NCBI RefSeq assembly: GCF_002735645.1 | Contig: NZ_PDZG01000011.1 | Location: forward strand, 1 to 64,000 | Source: Iodobacter sp. BJB302 | Lineage (GTDB): Bacteria > Pseudomonadota > Gammaproteobacteria > Burkholderiales > Chitinibacteraceae | Direction: 5' to 3' | Length of the DNA: 64,000 bases | Shown here: one piece after another, positions 18,948 through 28,072 of the stretch | How the letters are laid out: each line of letters starts with the position of its first letter | How positions within the stretch are numbered: position 1 is the first letter of the stretch | The notes under the pieces: model-generated | What the model was told of the DNA's origin: nothing | What the model saw: only the letters and a program-made list of their open reading frames with translations | The model's database searches: none | Made by a program: the position numbers and the translations under genes

Positions 18948-20420
18948 TCATTGCGGCTCCAAAGCTTTCAATCTTGCTTCGGCAATTGCCCGGTCAAAAG
19001 TACCTTTGCCTGCTAAGGCCTGCCGGTAATACCTTGCTGCAGATTTATTTTCTTGTAAGTGCTCCAGGCTGATAGCCAGATTAAATGCGTAATCTGCATT
19101 GCCTGCATCCAGTGACAGGGCCTGAAAATAAGCACCCTGTGCCTCGCTCCAGCGATTTTGCCCCGCGTAAAGATTAGCTAGGGCAAATGCGGCATCGGCC
19201 TGCTGAGCCGAGAGCTGGCGCAGGCCTGCTTCCGAGCTTTCATTCGCAGGGGTGAGCGAATACAAAGCCGACTGCGCTACTTCATCTCTTGGATACAGCG
19301 ATAATATTTGCCGGTAAAACTGAGCGGCCTCTGCCCCTGCGCCCCGCTTCATCGCCAGGGCGGCCATTCCCAGCAAGGCATCACGATTTCGGGCATCCTG
19401 CTGCAGCATGCGGCGGTAGCCCTCTTCAGCCGCCCGATAATCGCCCTGCTGAAACGAGCGGTATGCCATCGCCAGCGGCAGCGGAACGGCAGCCTCATTA
19501 TTTTGGGTTTCAAAACGAATGCCCGCGCCATTGGGTGCGCCGGAACGCTCCTCCACTCTGGCCGCATCCCCTTTGTAGCGGGCAGGAACAGGCAAGGGGG
19601 GCGAAGTCAGCACGGCCACCACGGCACTGGCTGCCCGCACAGGCACCGGAGTGACTGGTACCGGGCTGGCGGCGGCAGGTGCTGCCGGGGCCGCCTCTGC
19701 TGATGCTGATGCTGATGCTGATGCTGATGCTGGTGCTGGTGCTGGTGCTGCTGGTGCTGCTGGTGCTGGTGCTGGTGCTGGTGCTGCAACAGCAGACACG
19801 GTCAGGGCCTGATACTGCCACCAGAAATAGCCGCCCATTCCCCCCACAATCACCACGCCCCCAAGTACCAGCCAAGGCAGCGTTTTAGAACGCTGCTGCA
19901 GCTTAAGCACGGGCGGCGGCAGAGCAATGGGGGCAGGAGGAGGAGGCGTCATTGTCACAGTAGCCGCTGGCTCTTGCGGAGCGGCAGGCGGAGGTGTGCT
20001 TTTCAGCCAGGTAAGATCTTCTTCAGCCTCTGGCGTATTAAGCGGCGCTGGCGGTAAATTAGCCGCATCCCCGGCTGAATTAACCTGATCGGTTTGATCG
20101 GTTTGATTGGCTTGACCGGCTGGAGCCGGTTCGGCGGGCGGAAGAGGCGGTACCAAATCATCTAATGGCAGCGGTACAAACTCCCATGGAGCATCGGCAG
20201 GAGGGGCTAAGGGCTCTGCAACTTCCAGAGATAATGAAGTAGTTTCTTCCTCCTGCTCATCTGGCGCTGGCTCCTCAGCCACATCACTTAGCTGCAGGGG
20301 GGCTTTCAGATCAGCAGCCTGATCAGTTGCAGCGTTTTCATCACCAGCTGCCAAGGCTGCCGCCTCACGCAGCCGTTTGGCTTCCTCCGCTTTTTTTAAG
20401 GCCTGCAGCAATAAGCTCAT
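18948..20420 (-). CDS. mshN: MshN-like TPR protein
   Basis: The 490-residue bitopic protein begins MSLLLQALKKAEEAKRLREA, an N-terminal motif shared by MshN and GspB/ExeB-like proteins. An acidic, Pro-rich cytoplasmic part (about 30-175) is followed by a membrane helix (LPWLVLGGVVIVGGMGGYFWW). A periplasmic Ala/Pro and Ala/Ser linker coded by a short tandem repeat follows, then TPR repeats to the end. It probably assists secretin or pilus assembly. Its start overlaps the mshL stop by four bases. Confidence 0.8.
   Translation of the reverse strand: MSLLLQALKKAEEAKRLREAAALAAGDENAATDQAADLKAPLQLSDVAEEPAPDEQEEETTSLSLEVAEPLAPPADAPWEFVPLPLDDLVPPLPPAEPAPAGQANQTDQTDQVNSAGDAANLPPAPLNTPEAEEDLTWLKSTPPPAAPQEPAATVTMTPPPPAPIALPPPVLKLQQRSKTLPWLVLGGVVIVGGMGGYFWWQYQALTVSAVAAPAPAPAPAAPAAPAPAPASASASASASAEAAPAAPAAASPVPVTPVPVRAASAVVAVLTSPPLPVPARYKGDAARVEERSGAPNGAGIRFETQNNEAAVPLPLAMAYRSFQQGDYRAAEEGYRRMLQQDARNRDALLGMAALAMKRGAGAEAAQFYRQILSLYPRDEVAQSALYSLTPANESSEAGLRQLSAQQADAAFALANLYAGQNRWSEAQGAYFQALSLDAGNADYAFNLAISLEHLQENKSAARYYRQALAGKGTFDRAIAEARLKALEPQ
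19698..19787 (-). repeat. Hexanucleotide tandem repeat in mshN
   Basis: On the plus strand gctgat repeats about five times, followed by gctggt units interrupted by extra gct triplets. In mshN this encodes an (Ala-Pro)n/(Ala-Ser)n linker beyond the membrane helix. Units of 6 and 3 bases keep the frame, so slippage would change linker length rather than switch the gene off. Confidence 0.9.
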
Positions 20421-22246
20421 GGTTTAGTCCCCAAAGGAACACCTCCGGACTGAAATGCCGATAAATCATGATCTGCTTCTTTCTTAAAAAACTGATCGTC
20501 AGGTAAAAACTGCTGGTAATTACCTAAATCGCTGCTATCCCTGATTAAAACAGGGCGTAAAAAAACCACTAATTCAATTTTTCTGACTTTATCATTGCGA
20601 TAGCTGAATAAATCGCCCACATAGGGCATTCGCGATAAACCCGGCACCCCCTGCCTGTCGTTATTTAATGAATCCTGAATTAACCCGCCCAAAATAGCCA
20701 CTTGCCCGCTGGCTACTTTTAAAGTGGAATCAAATTCCCTGACCTGCAATATCGGCACAAGACTTTTAATTTGTGTATTGTTAGCTGCCGCCAGAATAGC
20801 CACAGCTGGATCTTCAATAAATGAATTAATATTGGTAATGGTTGGCCTTACATTCAGTGCAACATGGCCATCTTCAGAGATCTGTGGCGTAACCTGCATT
20901 ACCAAACCAATAGGCACTGTATGCAGCTCGCTGTCGTAAGTGGCCTGAGTGGTGACTTTCCCATCGGTTACAACGGGTGGTGTTACTTTAATTGTAAAAT
21001 ATACCTGCTCTTCCACAACCTTCATTACGGCGGTCTGATTATTTAATGCCATGATTTTGGGGCTGGATAAAACACGGGTACGGCCAAATTGCTCCAGCAT
21101 TTTAATAGTGAAGTTAAATGTGCCGCTTAAAATACCCCCCGTTTTGGTATATGAAAGAATACTTAAAGGGGCAGTACCCAGATTATTAGCCAGAGATTTC
21201 TGTTGAAAATTTAACTGATTATCTGTTTCGCCAATCCGGCTCCAGTCCACCCCCGCCTGATACTGATCAGATAATAAAACCTCTACAATCGTGGCCTCAA
21301 TCAGCACCTGACGCAAAGCACCGCTTTGCACTGCATTTAAATACTCGGCTACTTTTGCGTGTTCTTTCTGGCTGGCCCTTATTGTAACAACACCTGTTTC
21401 CGGATTAAGAATAACGAGTCTGCTGCTATCTGCCGGCGGGCTGGTTTTATTAATGGGCTGCGATTCACCTGATTTTATTTTTTCTGTTTCTGCATTGGTT
21501 TTATTAGCCTGAGCTATATCTTTGGCCGCTTTGGCTGCTTCTGCAGCTGTTTTAACGACTTCTTTTTTATCAGCAGAGACATTGCTTTTAACAGCCTGCG
21601 CGCTTTGATCCTGCACAATAGCCCCCAGCTGCGCCCCGCCAGTTTTCGCATCAGCCGATATACCCAGCAGCTCTTTTAAATTTAAATCGATCTGTTTCCA
21701 CAGATGATGATCGGCCAGCATATCAATTTGCGTATTAGAGCTATTACCAGACCCGCCACCACTGCCACTGCTTACCGAATTAGCCAGCGTAACGTTAGAT
21801 TTAACGTTTCTGGATAAATTAAAATAATTCATTCTGTAGGTTTTAAGATAAGGCAAATCCGGCGTAACGGTTAATACGCCGTTTTCTAATTCCCAGCGCA
21901 AATCAACTTGTTTACTCATCCGCTCTAATATTTGCGGCAGCGTCTGATTGATGGCATTTAATGTAACATTGCCACTTACTCCGGCATGCACATCCACATT
22001 TATTCTGGCATCCCGGCCAAGAGCAAATAAAATTTCATTTACAGGCACCTGATGCACCACGACGCTATAGGTAGCCGTTTTAGCAGCAGGCTGCGGTTTA
22101 GGTAAAACAGGCATTGCACTGACCGGTTTTGGAATCTCAGAAGAAACGGCTTTAGCTTCTAAATGGCGGCCAGTTTCCATCTCCAGGCCCGATTGACCGG
22201 CGCAGGCACTGAGCAAGAAAACCAGAATTAAAATTTGCCACCGCAT
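20417..22246 (-). CDS. mshL: MshL-type outer-membrane secretin (lipoprotein)
   Basis: The 609-residue protein starts MRWQILILVFLLSAC with a lipobox (LSAC), so it is a probable lipoprotein; an upstream ATG at 22270 would bury that signal. An N-terminal secretin/TonB short domain (VNEILFALGRDARINVDV) is followed by N-domains, a Gly/Ser-rich and Lys/Ala-rich insert (about 165-265), and the secretin core with VEATIVEVLLSDQYQAGVDW. The core ends with the VPGLSRMPYVGDLFSYR signature. It forms the pore through which the pilus exits. Confidence 0.92.
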   Translation of the reverse strand: MRWQILILVFLLSACAGQSGLEMETGRHLEAKAVSSEIPKPVSAMPVLPKPQPAAKTATYSVVVHQVPVNEILFALGRDARINVDVHAGVSGNVTLNAINQTLPQILERMSKQVDLRWELENGVLTVTPDLPYLKTYRMNYFNLSRNVKSNVTLANSVSSGSGGGSGNSSNTQIDMLADHHLWKQIDLNLKELLGISADAKTGGAQLGAIVQDQSAQAVKSNVSADKKEVVKTAAEAAKAAKDIAQANKTNAETEKIKSGESQPINKTSPPADSSRLVILNPETGVVTIRASQKEHAKVAEYLNAVQSGALRQVLIEATIVEVLLSDQYQAGVDWSRIGETDNQLNFQQKSLANNLGTAPLSILSYTKTGGILSGTFNFTIKMLEQFGRTRVLSSPKIMALNNQTAVMKVVEEQVYFTIKVTPPVVTDGKVTTQATYDSELHTVPIGLVMQVTPQISEDGHVALNVRPTITNINSFIEDPAVAILAAANNTQIKSLVPILQVREFDSTLKVASGQVAILGGLIQDSLNNDRQGVPGLSRMPYVGDLFSYRNDKVRKIELVVFLRPVLIRDSSDLGNYQQFLPDDQFFKKEADHDLSAFQSGGVPLGTKP

Positions 22247-22395
22247 TATTGAGCACTCATACAGAAACATCTGCTGTTTGATAGCCGGGTCAATACATCA
22301 TCAGGCCAGCCATTTAAGTTCGGCATGAAATAATTTATAGAATGGAATAATTAATAATTCCTGATTAATAGCTTATCTCTGCTATTTATTCACGC

Positions 22396-23706
22396 TTACA
22401 AATTCCACAATTCGTCCCGCATCCCTCCCACTGTGCGCAAAATAGGCTTATTTTTTCTGAGTGATTCCGGCAGACTGGCCATTGCAGCTTTGGCACTGTT
22501 TTTATCAGGAAAAAGGCCATAAACCAGGCCCCAGCCTTTACTGCCCCTGACTTCAGCGGGGTAAATTAATAATTGCTCATGGGGTAATAACAAAGCGGCC
22601 TGTGCCAAGAATTTTTCTAATTCAGCCGTTTTGGATTGAGAAGTCACCAGCAGCATAACCGCCGTATCACTCGCCTCAGCCCGATTCATTTTTTGCCTGG
22701 ATTCAGTCAGTTTTTGCCGCAAAGCTGCAGTAAGCGGCAAATCCGGGGCCAGGGCTTCCGGGCTGCTGGCTAATGCCAGAGGAGCCGATGCCACAATCAC
22801 TTGTGCCGGTGGGTTTGCGGCTTGCATCAGGCCAGCCCACACACCTCCGGCCAGCCCTACAGACAGCACAATCCATCCCCATCCAGTGCGCTTTTTAACT
22901 GGTTTGAAAGCGCTGTCTTTCACCGCCGCGCTTACATGCTTTGCTGTAATTGAATGCTGGCTCTGGCAAAATGCAGCCATTAAAGCTTTATCCGCCAAAA
23001 TATTTATCCGCCGGGTTAAACCTTCCGAAGCGCGGTAAATAGACGACAAAGCCTCGGCTTGAAATAACTCTGGCCCACGATACCCAGCCGTGCGCATCCG
23101 AAAATCGATATAAGATTCAATATCTTTTGCTTTAAGTGGCGCCAGCTGAAATACATGGGTAATCCGCTCGCGTAATTGGCGTAAATCCTGCCTGGCCAAA
23201 CGCGCGTCCAGCTCGGTTTGCCCAAACAACACAATTTGCAATAATTTGTGGTGCCCGTGATCCAGATTTGAAAGCAGCCTGACAGCCTCCAGACTTTCTG
23301 TTGGCATGGCATGGGCTTCATCGATCAGAATGACCACCTGCCGCCCTGTGGCAAAGCGCTCGAGTAAGGCTGCCTGTAAATCCCTGACTCTGCCACTCGT
23401 GTATGTTGCATCGCAGACTATGCCCAGATCGTCAGCAATCATCCGCATTAATTCATCCGGCTTCATGGCTGGGTTCGCGATATAAACGCTGTCCACACTG
23501 GCGGGTAAACGCTCCATCAATACCCTGCACAGCATAGTTTTGCCACTTCCGACTTCCCCCGCCACTTTAACCAAGCCTTCTCCTGCTAGGACGGCATAAA
23601 TCAAGGCATCCAGAGTAGCGCCCCGTTCAGCCCCGACAAAGAAAAACTCAGGGTGTGGCGTAATCCGGAAAGGTGGTTCGTTTAAGCCAAAGTGTTCCAG
23701 ATACAT
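22396..23706 (-). CDS. mshM: MshM-like AAA ATPase (ExeA family) with SPOR-like C-terminus
   Basis: The 436-residue protein begins MYLEHFGLNEPPFRITPHPE, the classic ExeA/MshM opening. Walker A GEVGSGKT lies at 50-57 and Walker B LIDEAHAM near 135. After the AAA domain a membrane helix near 275-290 leads to a periplasmic tail ending in a SPOR-like segment (KGWGLVYGLFPDKNSAKAA). The family energises secretin assembly through peptidoglycan. It is the first gene of the operon; 149 bases separate it from mshL. Confidence 0.85.
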   Translation of the reverse strand: MYLEHFGLNEPPFRITPHPEFFFVGAERGATLDALIYAVLAGEGLVKVAGEVGSGKTMLCRVLMERLPASVDSVYIANPAMKPDELMRMIADDLGIVCDATYTSGRVRDLQAALLERFATGRQVVILIDEAHAMPTESLEAVRLLSNLDHGHHKLLQIVLFGQTELDARLARQDLRQLRERITHVFQLAPLKAKDIESYIDFRMRTAGYRGPELFQAEALSSIYRASEGLTRRINILADKALMAAFCQSQHSITAKHVSAAVKDSAFKPVKKRTGWGWIVLSVGLAGGVWAGLMQAANPPAQVIVASAPLALASSPEALAPDLPLTAALRQKLTESRQKMNRAEASDTAVMLLVTSQSKTAELEKFLAQAALLLPHEQLLIYPAEVRGSKGWGLVYGLFPDKNSAKAAMASLPESLRKNKPILRTVGGMRDELWNL

Positions 23707-24134
23707 TGATGATCCTGTCTATGGATGAACGCTTGCTTTCATACTAGTACGAGGATTCAGTAAAAATTAAACAAATATCTGGACGGACAGATCTTCGCAT
23801 TAGCGCAGTAAAACGCCGCAGGGTGAGCGCTACAGCTGCAATACTCATCAGTCGTTAAATAAAGCGGGGATTAAATTGACAACCAGCAGGAATAAATACG
23901 ATAGAAATGTTGTTTTTTCGTGTGTTTGCATGCCGTTTTTGGAGGGTTTATCAGGGCGAAAAACAAGAGAATTGGGGCTGATTTGGCGACAACAAAGGCG
24001 ATACAAGACTTGCCGTGACAAGCCAGCTTTGCTGCATGGCAATAATTCCATACATTTTCATACAAAGTTAACCTACCTGATCAGGCCAGACACACCTACA
24101 ATACCCCCTTTTTATGCCAAGAGTATCGTGCACC
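23707..24134. promoter_or_regulatory. Divergent intergenic region, pilus operon / mla operon
   Basis: These 428 bases separate the first gene of the minus-strand pilus operon from mlaF and must hold both promoters. On the plus strand TTGACA at 23877-23882 precedes TACGAT at 23898-23903 (15-base spacer, short of ideal). No convincing small gene, tRNA or strong hairpin was seen. Confidence 0.4.
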
Positions 24135-24944
24135 ATGCCTTCCTCGCTGGTTCAGTTTGAGAATGTGAGCTTTGCTTACGGTGAACGTCCGGTGCTTACC
24201 GATGTCTCGCTGAGCATCAAGCCCGGCCAGGTGGTCGCCATCATGGGTGGATCCGGCTCGGGCAAAACCACCATCCTCAAGTTGATTGGCGGGCAAATTC
24301 AGCCCCATCTGGGCAAGCTGACCGTTGCCGGAGAGGATGTGGGCAGGATGAACGAGGCCAGTCTTTACAAAATGCGTAAAAAGCTGGGCATGTTGTTTCA
24401 GTTTGGCGCGCTTTTTACTGACTTATCTGTATTTGATAACGTGGCGTTTCCGCTCAGAGAGCGCAGCAATCTGCCCGAATCCATGATCCGTGATTTGGTG
24501 CTGATGAAACTGAACGCCGTAGGCTTACGGGGCGTCAGTGATCAGATGCCATCAGAGTTGTCCGGCGGTATGGCAAGACGCGTGGCACTGGCAAGGGCAA
24601 TTGCACTTGACCCTGCTGTAATGCTTTATGACGAGCCATTTACGGGTTTAGATCCCATTTCGCTCGCCACTATCGGCCAGCTGATCCGTAATTTAAATGA
24701 TGCCCTCGGCACGGCATCGGTAATTGTGACGCACGATGTTGAAGAATCGCTGTCGATTGTGGACTACGTCTATTTTCTGGCTGACGGAAAAATTGTTGCC
24801 GAAGGCACGCCAGAGCAAGTTCGTTCATCAACACACCCTTTTGTAAAACAGTTTATCAATGGGGAAACAGACGGCCCTGTGCCTTTCCACAAACCCGCTG
24901 TCCCCTATGCCAGCGATCTGGGATTGGAGCCACCCTGTGCTTAA
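24135..24944 (+). CDS. mlaF: Mla phospholipid transport ATPase MlaF
   Basis: The 269-residue cytoplasmic ATPase powers the MlaFEDB complex, which moves phospholipids between the inner membrane and periplasmic MlaC. Walker A GGSGSGKTT, the LSGGMARR signature, MLYDEPFTGLDP (Walker B) and the switch His in VIVTHDVE are all present. ATG 24135 (MPSSLVQFENVSF) is chosen over 24114 because similarity starts there; neither has a strong ribosome-binding site. It overlaps mlaE by 8 bases. Confidence 0.93.
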   Translation: MPSSLVQFENVSFAYGERPVLTDVSLSIKPGQVVAIMGGSGSGKTTILKLIGGQIQPHLGKLTVAGEDVGRMNEASLYKMRKKLGMLFQFGALFTDLSVFDNVAFPLRERSNLPESMIRDLVLMKLNAVGLRGVSDQMPSELSGGMARRVALARAIALDPAVMLYDEPFTGLDPISLATIGQLIRNLNDALGTASVIVTHDVEESLSIVDYVYFLADGKIVAEGTPEQVRSSTHPFVKQFINGETDGPVPFHKPAVPYASDLGLEPPCA

Positions 24945-25731
24945 TTATTTATTTAACGCCATCTCAAAATTTGGCCGGCCGTTCAGCAACATCATCATCA
25001 AGCTGGGCTTTGCCTGCCGCTTTATGCTGGCTATCCTGCGTCATTCCCCTACCTCCTTGCTCAGATTTCAGCTTACAATGCGTGAAATATGGTTTGCGGG
25101 GGTGCTCTCTGTATTGATTATTTCGGTATCAGGCCTGTTTGTAGGCATGGTATTGGCCCTGCAAGGCTTTGATACGCTGCAGCGCTTTGGTGCAACCGAA
25201 TCGCTGGGCATTTTAGTTGCACTGTCTTTGGTCAGAGAGCTGGGGCCTGTGGTGGGTGCTTTGCTGTTTGCCAGCCGTGCGGGCTCGGCCATTACCGCAG
25301 AGATCGGCTTGATGAAAGCCACAGAACAACTGGCGGCAATGGAAATGATGGCCGTTAACCCCATCGCACGCGTTGTTGCACCGCGCTTCTGGGGCGGCGT
25401 GATCTCTATGCCTCTGCTTGCGGCCATGTTCAGCGCAATGGGTATTTTTGGCGGCTATCTGATTGGGGTAAAGCTGCTTGGGCTGGATGAAGGCGCTTTT
25501 TGGTCGCAAATGCAAAGCGCTGTGGATTTCCGCCAGGATGTTATCAACGGTGTGATCAAGAGCGTGGTATTTGGTATTGCCATCTCACTCATTGCGGTAT
25601 TTGAGGGGTATGATGCGCCGCCCACTGCTGAGGGCGTGTCCGGTGCAACAACCCGTACGGTTGTGACCAGCTCACTTGTCATTCTGGCGCTGGACTTTGT
25701 GCTTACCGCCTTTATGTTCAGAGGAGTTTAA
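24937..25731 (+). CDS. mlaE: Mla phospholipid transport permease MlaE
   Basis: The 264-residue MlaE/YrbE-family permease has an amphipathic N-terminal helix and five membrane segments. Landmarks include FVGMVLALQGFDTLQRFG, LVRELGPVVGALLFASRAGS, ITAEIGLMKATEQLAAMEMM and a GYDAPPTAEGVS loop. The GTG at 24937 gives the normal family length and overlaps mlaF by 8 bases. An in-frame ATG at 24859 would read through mlaF coding sequence and is less likely. Confidence 0.92.
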   Translation: MLNYLFNAISKFGRPFSNIIIKLGFACRFMLAILRHSPTSLLRFQLTMREIWFAGVLSVLIISVSGLFVGMVLALQGFDTLQRFGATESLGILVALSLVRELGPVVGALLFASRAGSAITAEIGLMKATEQLAAMEMMAVNPIARVVAPRFWGGVISMPLLAAMFSAMGIFGGYLIGVKLLGLDEGAFWSQMQSAVDFRQDVINGVIKSVVFGIAISLIAVFEGYDAPPTAEGVSGATTRTVVTSSLVILALDFVLTAFMFRGV

Positions 25732-25795
25732 GAATTTCGGGATGGCCCGGCTTATGGCCGGTGCATCCGCTATTAAGTGTCTAAGGGGTATTAAA

Positions 25796-26263
25796 ATGAA
25801 AAGAGGCATGATTGATTTCTGGGTAGGTTTGTTTGCCGTTGCAGGCATTGCTGCCTTGCTGTTTTTATCTTTGCGCGTCAGCAGCCAGACCACTTTACCA
25901 GCTTCCGACAGCTACGAGCTTACGGCTAATTTCGACAATGTAGGCGGGCTTAAAGTGCGTGCACCCGTGAAAAGTGCCGGGGTTTTGGTTGGCCGTGTGA
26001 GTAGTATCACTCTGGATACAGAGCGTTACGTTGCACGGGTGAAGCTGGACATGGATAGCCGCTATCATTTCAGCAAAGATGCTTCTGCAGAAATCCTCAC
26101 CTCAGGTCTCTTAGGTGAACAATACATCGGCGTTACATCTGGCGCAGACGACAAAATGCTTCAGGCTGGAAATAGCTTCACCATTACTTCTTCAGCCATT
26201 GTGCTGGAGCAATTGATCAGCCGGGTGCTGTTTAACAAAGCAGAAACCGCTGCTGAGAAATGA
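25796..26263 (+). CDS. mlaD: Mla complex MCE-domain protein MlaD
   Basis: The 155-residue bitopic protein (start MKRGMIDFWVGLFAVAG) has one N-terminal membrane helix followed by a single MCE domain: NVGGLKVRAPVKSAGVLVGR, then ILTSGLLGEQYIGV. MlaD forms a hexameric periplasmic ring that binds lipid. The start is set by MKRG homology; the open frame reaches back to 25676 inside mlaE. Confidence 0.95.
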   Translation: MKRGMIDFWVGLFAVAGIAALLFLSLRVSSQTTLPASDSYELTANFDNVGGLKVRAPVKSAGVLVGRVSSITLDTERYVARVKLDMDSRYHFSKDASAEILTSGLLGEQYIGVTSGADDKMLQAGNSFTITSSAIVLEQLISRVLFNKAETAAEK

Positions 26264-26292
26264 TCGTAAGCAATATCAATGGAGTACACAAA

Positions 26293-26895
26293 ATGAAAAA
26301 ATGGATCCTTGCCCTCTCAATGGGTTTTATCGCCACCTGCAGCCTTGCCGCACCAGTTGAATCGCCAGAATTGATCGTAAAAAATGTCAGCCGTGATGTG
26401 CTGGAAATCATCAGAAAAAACGATAGGGATCAGCTGAAAGCCAGAGACTTAGTCGACACACGGGTTGCACCGCTGGCTGACTACAACCGCATGACTATAC
26501 TGGCCGTCGGGCGCAACTGGAAAACAGCAACGCCGGAACAACAGCAAGCTTTAACACGCGAATTCCGTACGATGCTGGTTCGCACTTACTTCTCTGCGCT
26601 GTCTATCTACAAAAACGCACAGGTTGATGTAAAAGGCACTCGCGCGGGCAATGACTCCAGTGAAATGGTTGTGCTGACCGAAGTCAGCCTGCCTGGCCAA
26701 AAGCCTATTCCGCTTGATTTCAGCTTTGAAAAAACCGATGCAGGCTGGAAAACTTACGACATCGCAGTTGATGGCATCAGTTTTATCAATAACAACCGCA
26801 ATCAGTTTAATGCCATCATCCGTAAAGATGGCCTTGATGGCCTCATCAAGCAATTATCTGATCGTAATAACGCGCAGCGTAACGCCAGCAAATGA
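26293..26895 (+). CDS. mlaC: Periplasmic phospholipid-binding protein MlaC
   Basis: The 200-residue precursor has a Sec signal peptide (MKKWILALSMGFIATCSLAA) and the Tol_Tol_Ttg2 domain (SPELIVKNVSRDVLEIIR, YNRMTILAVGRNWKTATPEQ). MlaC carries phospholipid between MlaA at the outer membrane and MlaFEDB. A GGAG ribosome-binding site precedes ATG 26293. The stop overlaps the mlaB start (ATGA). Confidence 0.93.
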   Translation: MKKWILALSMGFIATCSLAAPVESPELIVKNVSRDVLEIIRKNDRDQLKARDLVDTRVAPLADYNRMTILAVGRNWKTATPEQQQALTREFRTMLVRTYFSALSIYKNAQVDVKGTRAGNDSSEMVVLTEVSLPGQKPIPLDFSFEKTDAGWKTYDIAVDGISFINNNRNQFNAIIRKDGLDGLIKQLSDRNNAQRNASK

Positions 26896-27167
26896 AAACC
26901 TTTCAGCCAGATGGTACGCTTACGCTTGAATCCGCAAGCCGCCAGCTCGCCACATTGCCCAGTCTGGGGCAAGGCGAGCAGCTGAATGTAGACTTAAGCC
27001 AAATCACAGCAGCAGATTCCAGCGCTGTTGCGCTGCTCTTACACTGGATGCGCACCGCCCAAAAGCAAGGGGCAGAATTGCAATTTTCTGGTGTGCCAGA
27101 GGGGCTGGCCGGTTTGATTCGCCTCTACGAAGTAGATGTTCTTTTACCACTGAGTAAGCAGATATAA
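26892..27167 (+). CDS. mlaB: STAS-domain protein MlaB
   Basis: The 91-residue cytoplasmic STAS protein activates the MlaF ATPase. The core LNVDLSQITAADSSAVALLLHW carries the conserved serine region of the fold. It is the last gene of the tight mlaFEDCB run; a 98-base gap with a hairpin precedes mlaA. Confidence 0.88.
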   Translation: MKTFQPDGTLTLESASRQLATLPSLGQGEQLNVDLSQITAADSSAVALLLHWMRTAQKQGAELQFSGVPEGLAGLIRLYEVDVLLPLSKQI

Positions 27168-27186
27168 ATTTTCTGCACCGATTGCA

Positions 27187-27216
27187 CTGAGCGCTGTTCT
27201 ATAAAGCAGCGCTCAG
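27187..27216 (+). other. Intercistronic hairpin between mlaB and mlaA
   Basis: ctgagcgctg and cagcgctcag form a perfect 10-bp stem around a 10-base loop. No T run follows. It could protect the 3' end of the mlaFEDCB message or act as a partial terminator before mlaA. Confidence 0.5.
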
Positions 27217-27265
27217 CTGCAAATCAGCCTAGAATATCGACCTTGCTCACTTATTTACGACACAC

Positions 27266-28072
27266 ATGCGCCGTCTTTTTCCTTTTTTTGCCCTCCTGCT
27301 TGGCGCATGTGCGACGCCACAGAATAACTACGACCCTATCGAGCCTGTGAATCGCGGTATTTATGCGGTTAACAACACGATAGATAAAGCCGTGGTTAAA
27401 CCTGCAGCCGAAGCACACGAAAAATACTCTCCTGGCCCTGTGAAGCAGGGTGCGAGTAATTTCTTTGACAATATCGATGATTTCTTTGCATCGTTTGGTG
27501 CCCTGCTGCAAGGCAAAGGCAGCGAAGCGGGCCACAGCATGGGCCGTGTATTGGTTAACACCACGCTGGGCATGTTTGGCTTAGTCGACTGGGCCAGCGA
27601 TATGGGCCTGAAGAAAAGCGACGAAGACATCGGTCAGGCTCTGGGCAGCTGGGGAATAGGTTCCGGCCCCTATTTAATGATCCCTTTTCGTGGCCCAACC
27701 ACGCTCAGAGACAGCAGCGATTTAGCTGTTCGCTTCTTTGCTGATCCATTAGATATCTGGGATGGTACCCAAGAGCTAAGTACACAAGTGATTCGCTATG
27801 GTGCATGGGGCATTGAGCAGCGCCGCCAACTGCTGCCGCTGGATCAGCTGGTTAATTCACAAGCTGACCCTTACGCCTATATACGCGATGCTTATCTGCA
27901 ACGCAGATACTTCAGAGTATGGGACGGCAACCCGCCCAAGCCTCTGCAATTAGGCCCGACAGACGAAGAGCTGGATGCAATTGATGCTGCGAAAGAGCAG
28001 CGTGCAAACGCATCTGCGGCAAGCGCACCTGCCAGCCTGCCAGCAAGCGCTGTTGCCGGGGTAGCCCCTTGA
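27266..28072 (+). CDS. mlaA: Outer-membrane lipoprotein MlaA (VacJ)
   Basis: The 268-residue lipoprotein has a signal ending LLGAC (lipobox, Cys 14). The VacJ domain follows: YDPIEPVNRGIYAVNNTID, FFDNIDDFFASFGALLQGK, LVNTTLGMFGLVDWASDMG, and GPYLMIPFRGPTTLRDS. MlaA extracts misplaced phospholipids from the outer leaflet of the outer membrane and hands them to MlaC. The C-terminal ~35 residues are an Ala/Ser/Pro tail outside the core. In E. coli mlaA is unlinked from mlaFEDCB; linkage here is typical of betaproteobacteria. Confidence 0.93.
   Translation: MRRLFPFFALLLGACATPQNNYDPIEPVNRGIYAVNNTIDKAVVKPAAEAHEKYSPGPVKQGASNFFDNIDDFFASFGALLQGKGSEAGHSMGRVLVNTTLGMFGLVDWASDMGLKKSDEDIGQALGSWGIGSGPYLMIPFRGPTTLRDSSDLAVRFFADPLDIWDGTQELSTQVIRYGAWGIEQRRQLLPLDQLVNSQADPYAYIRDAYLQRRYFRVWDGNPPKPLQLGPTDEELDAIDAAKEQRANASAASAPASLPASAVAGVAP

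Noticed and set aside
19607-19875. Long frames opposite or out of frame in the mshN tandem repeat (His/Gln- and Leu-rich)
   Set aside because: They are products of the hexamer repeat read in other frames; mshN itself has TPR and MshN features.
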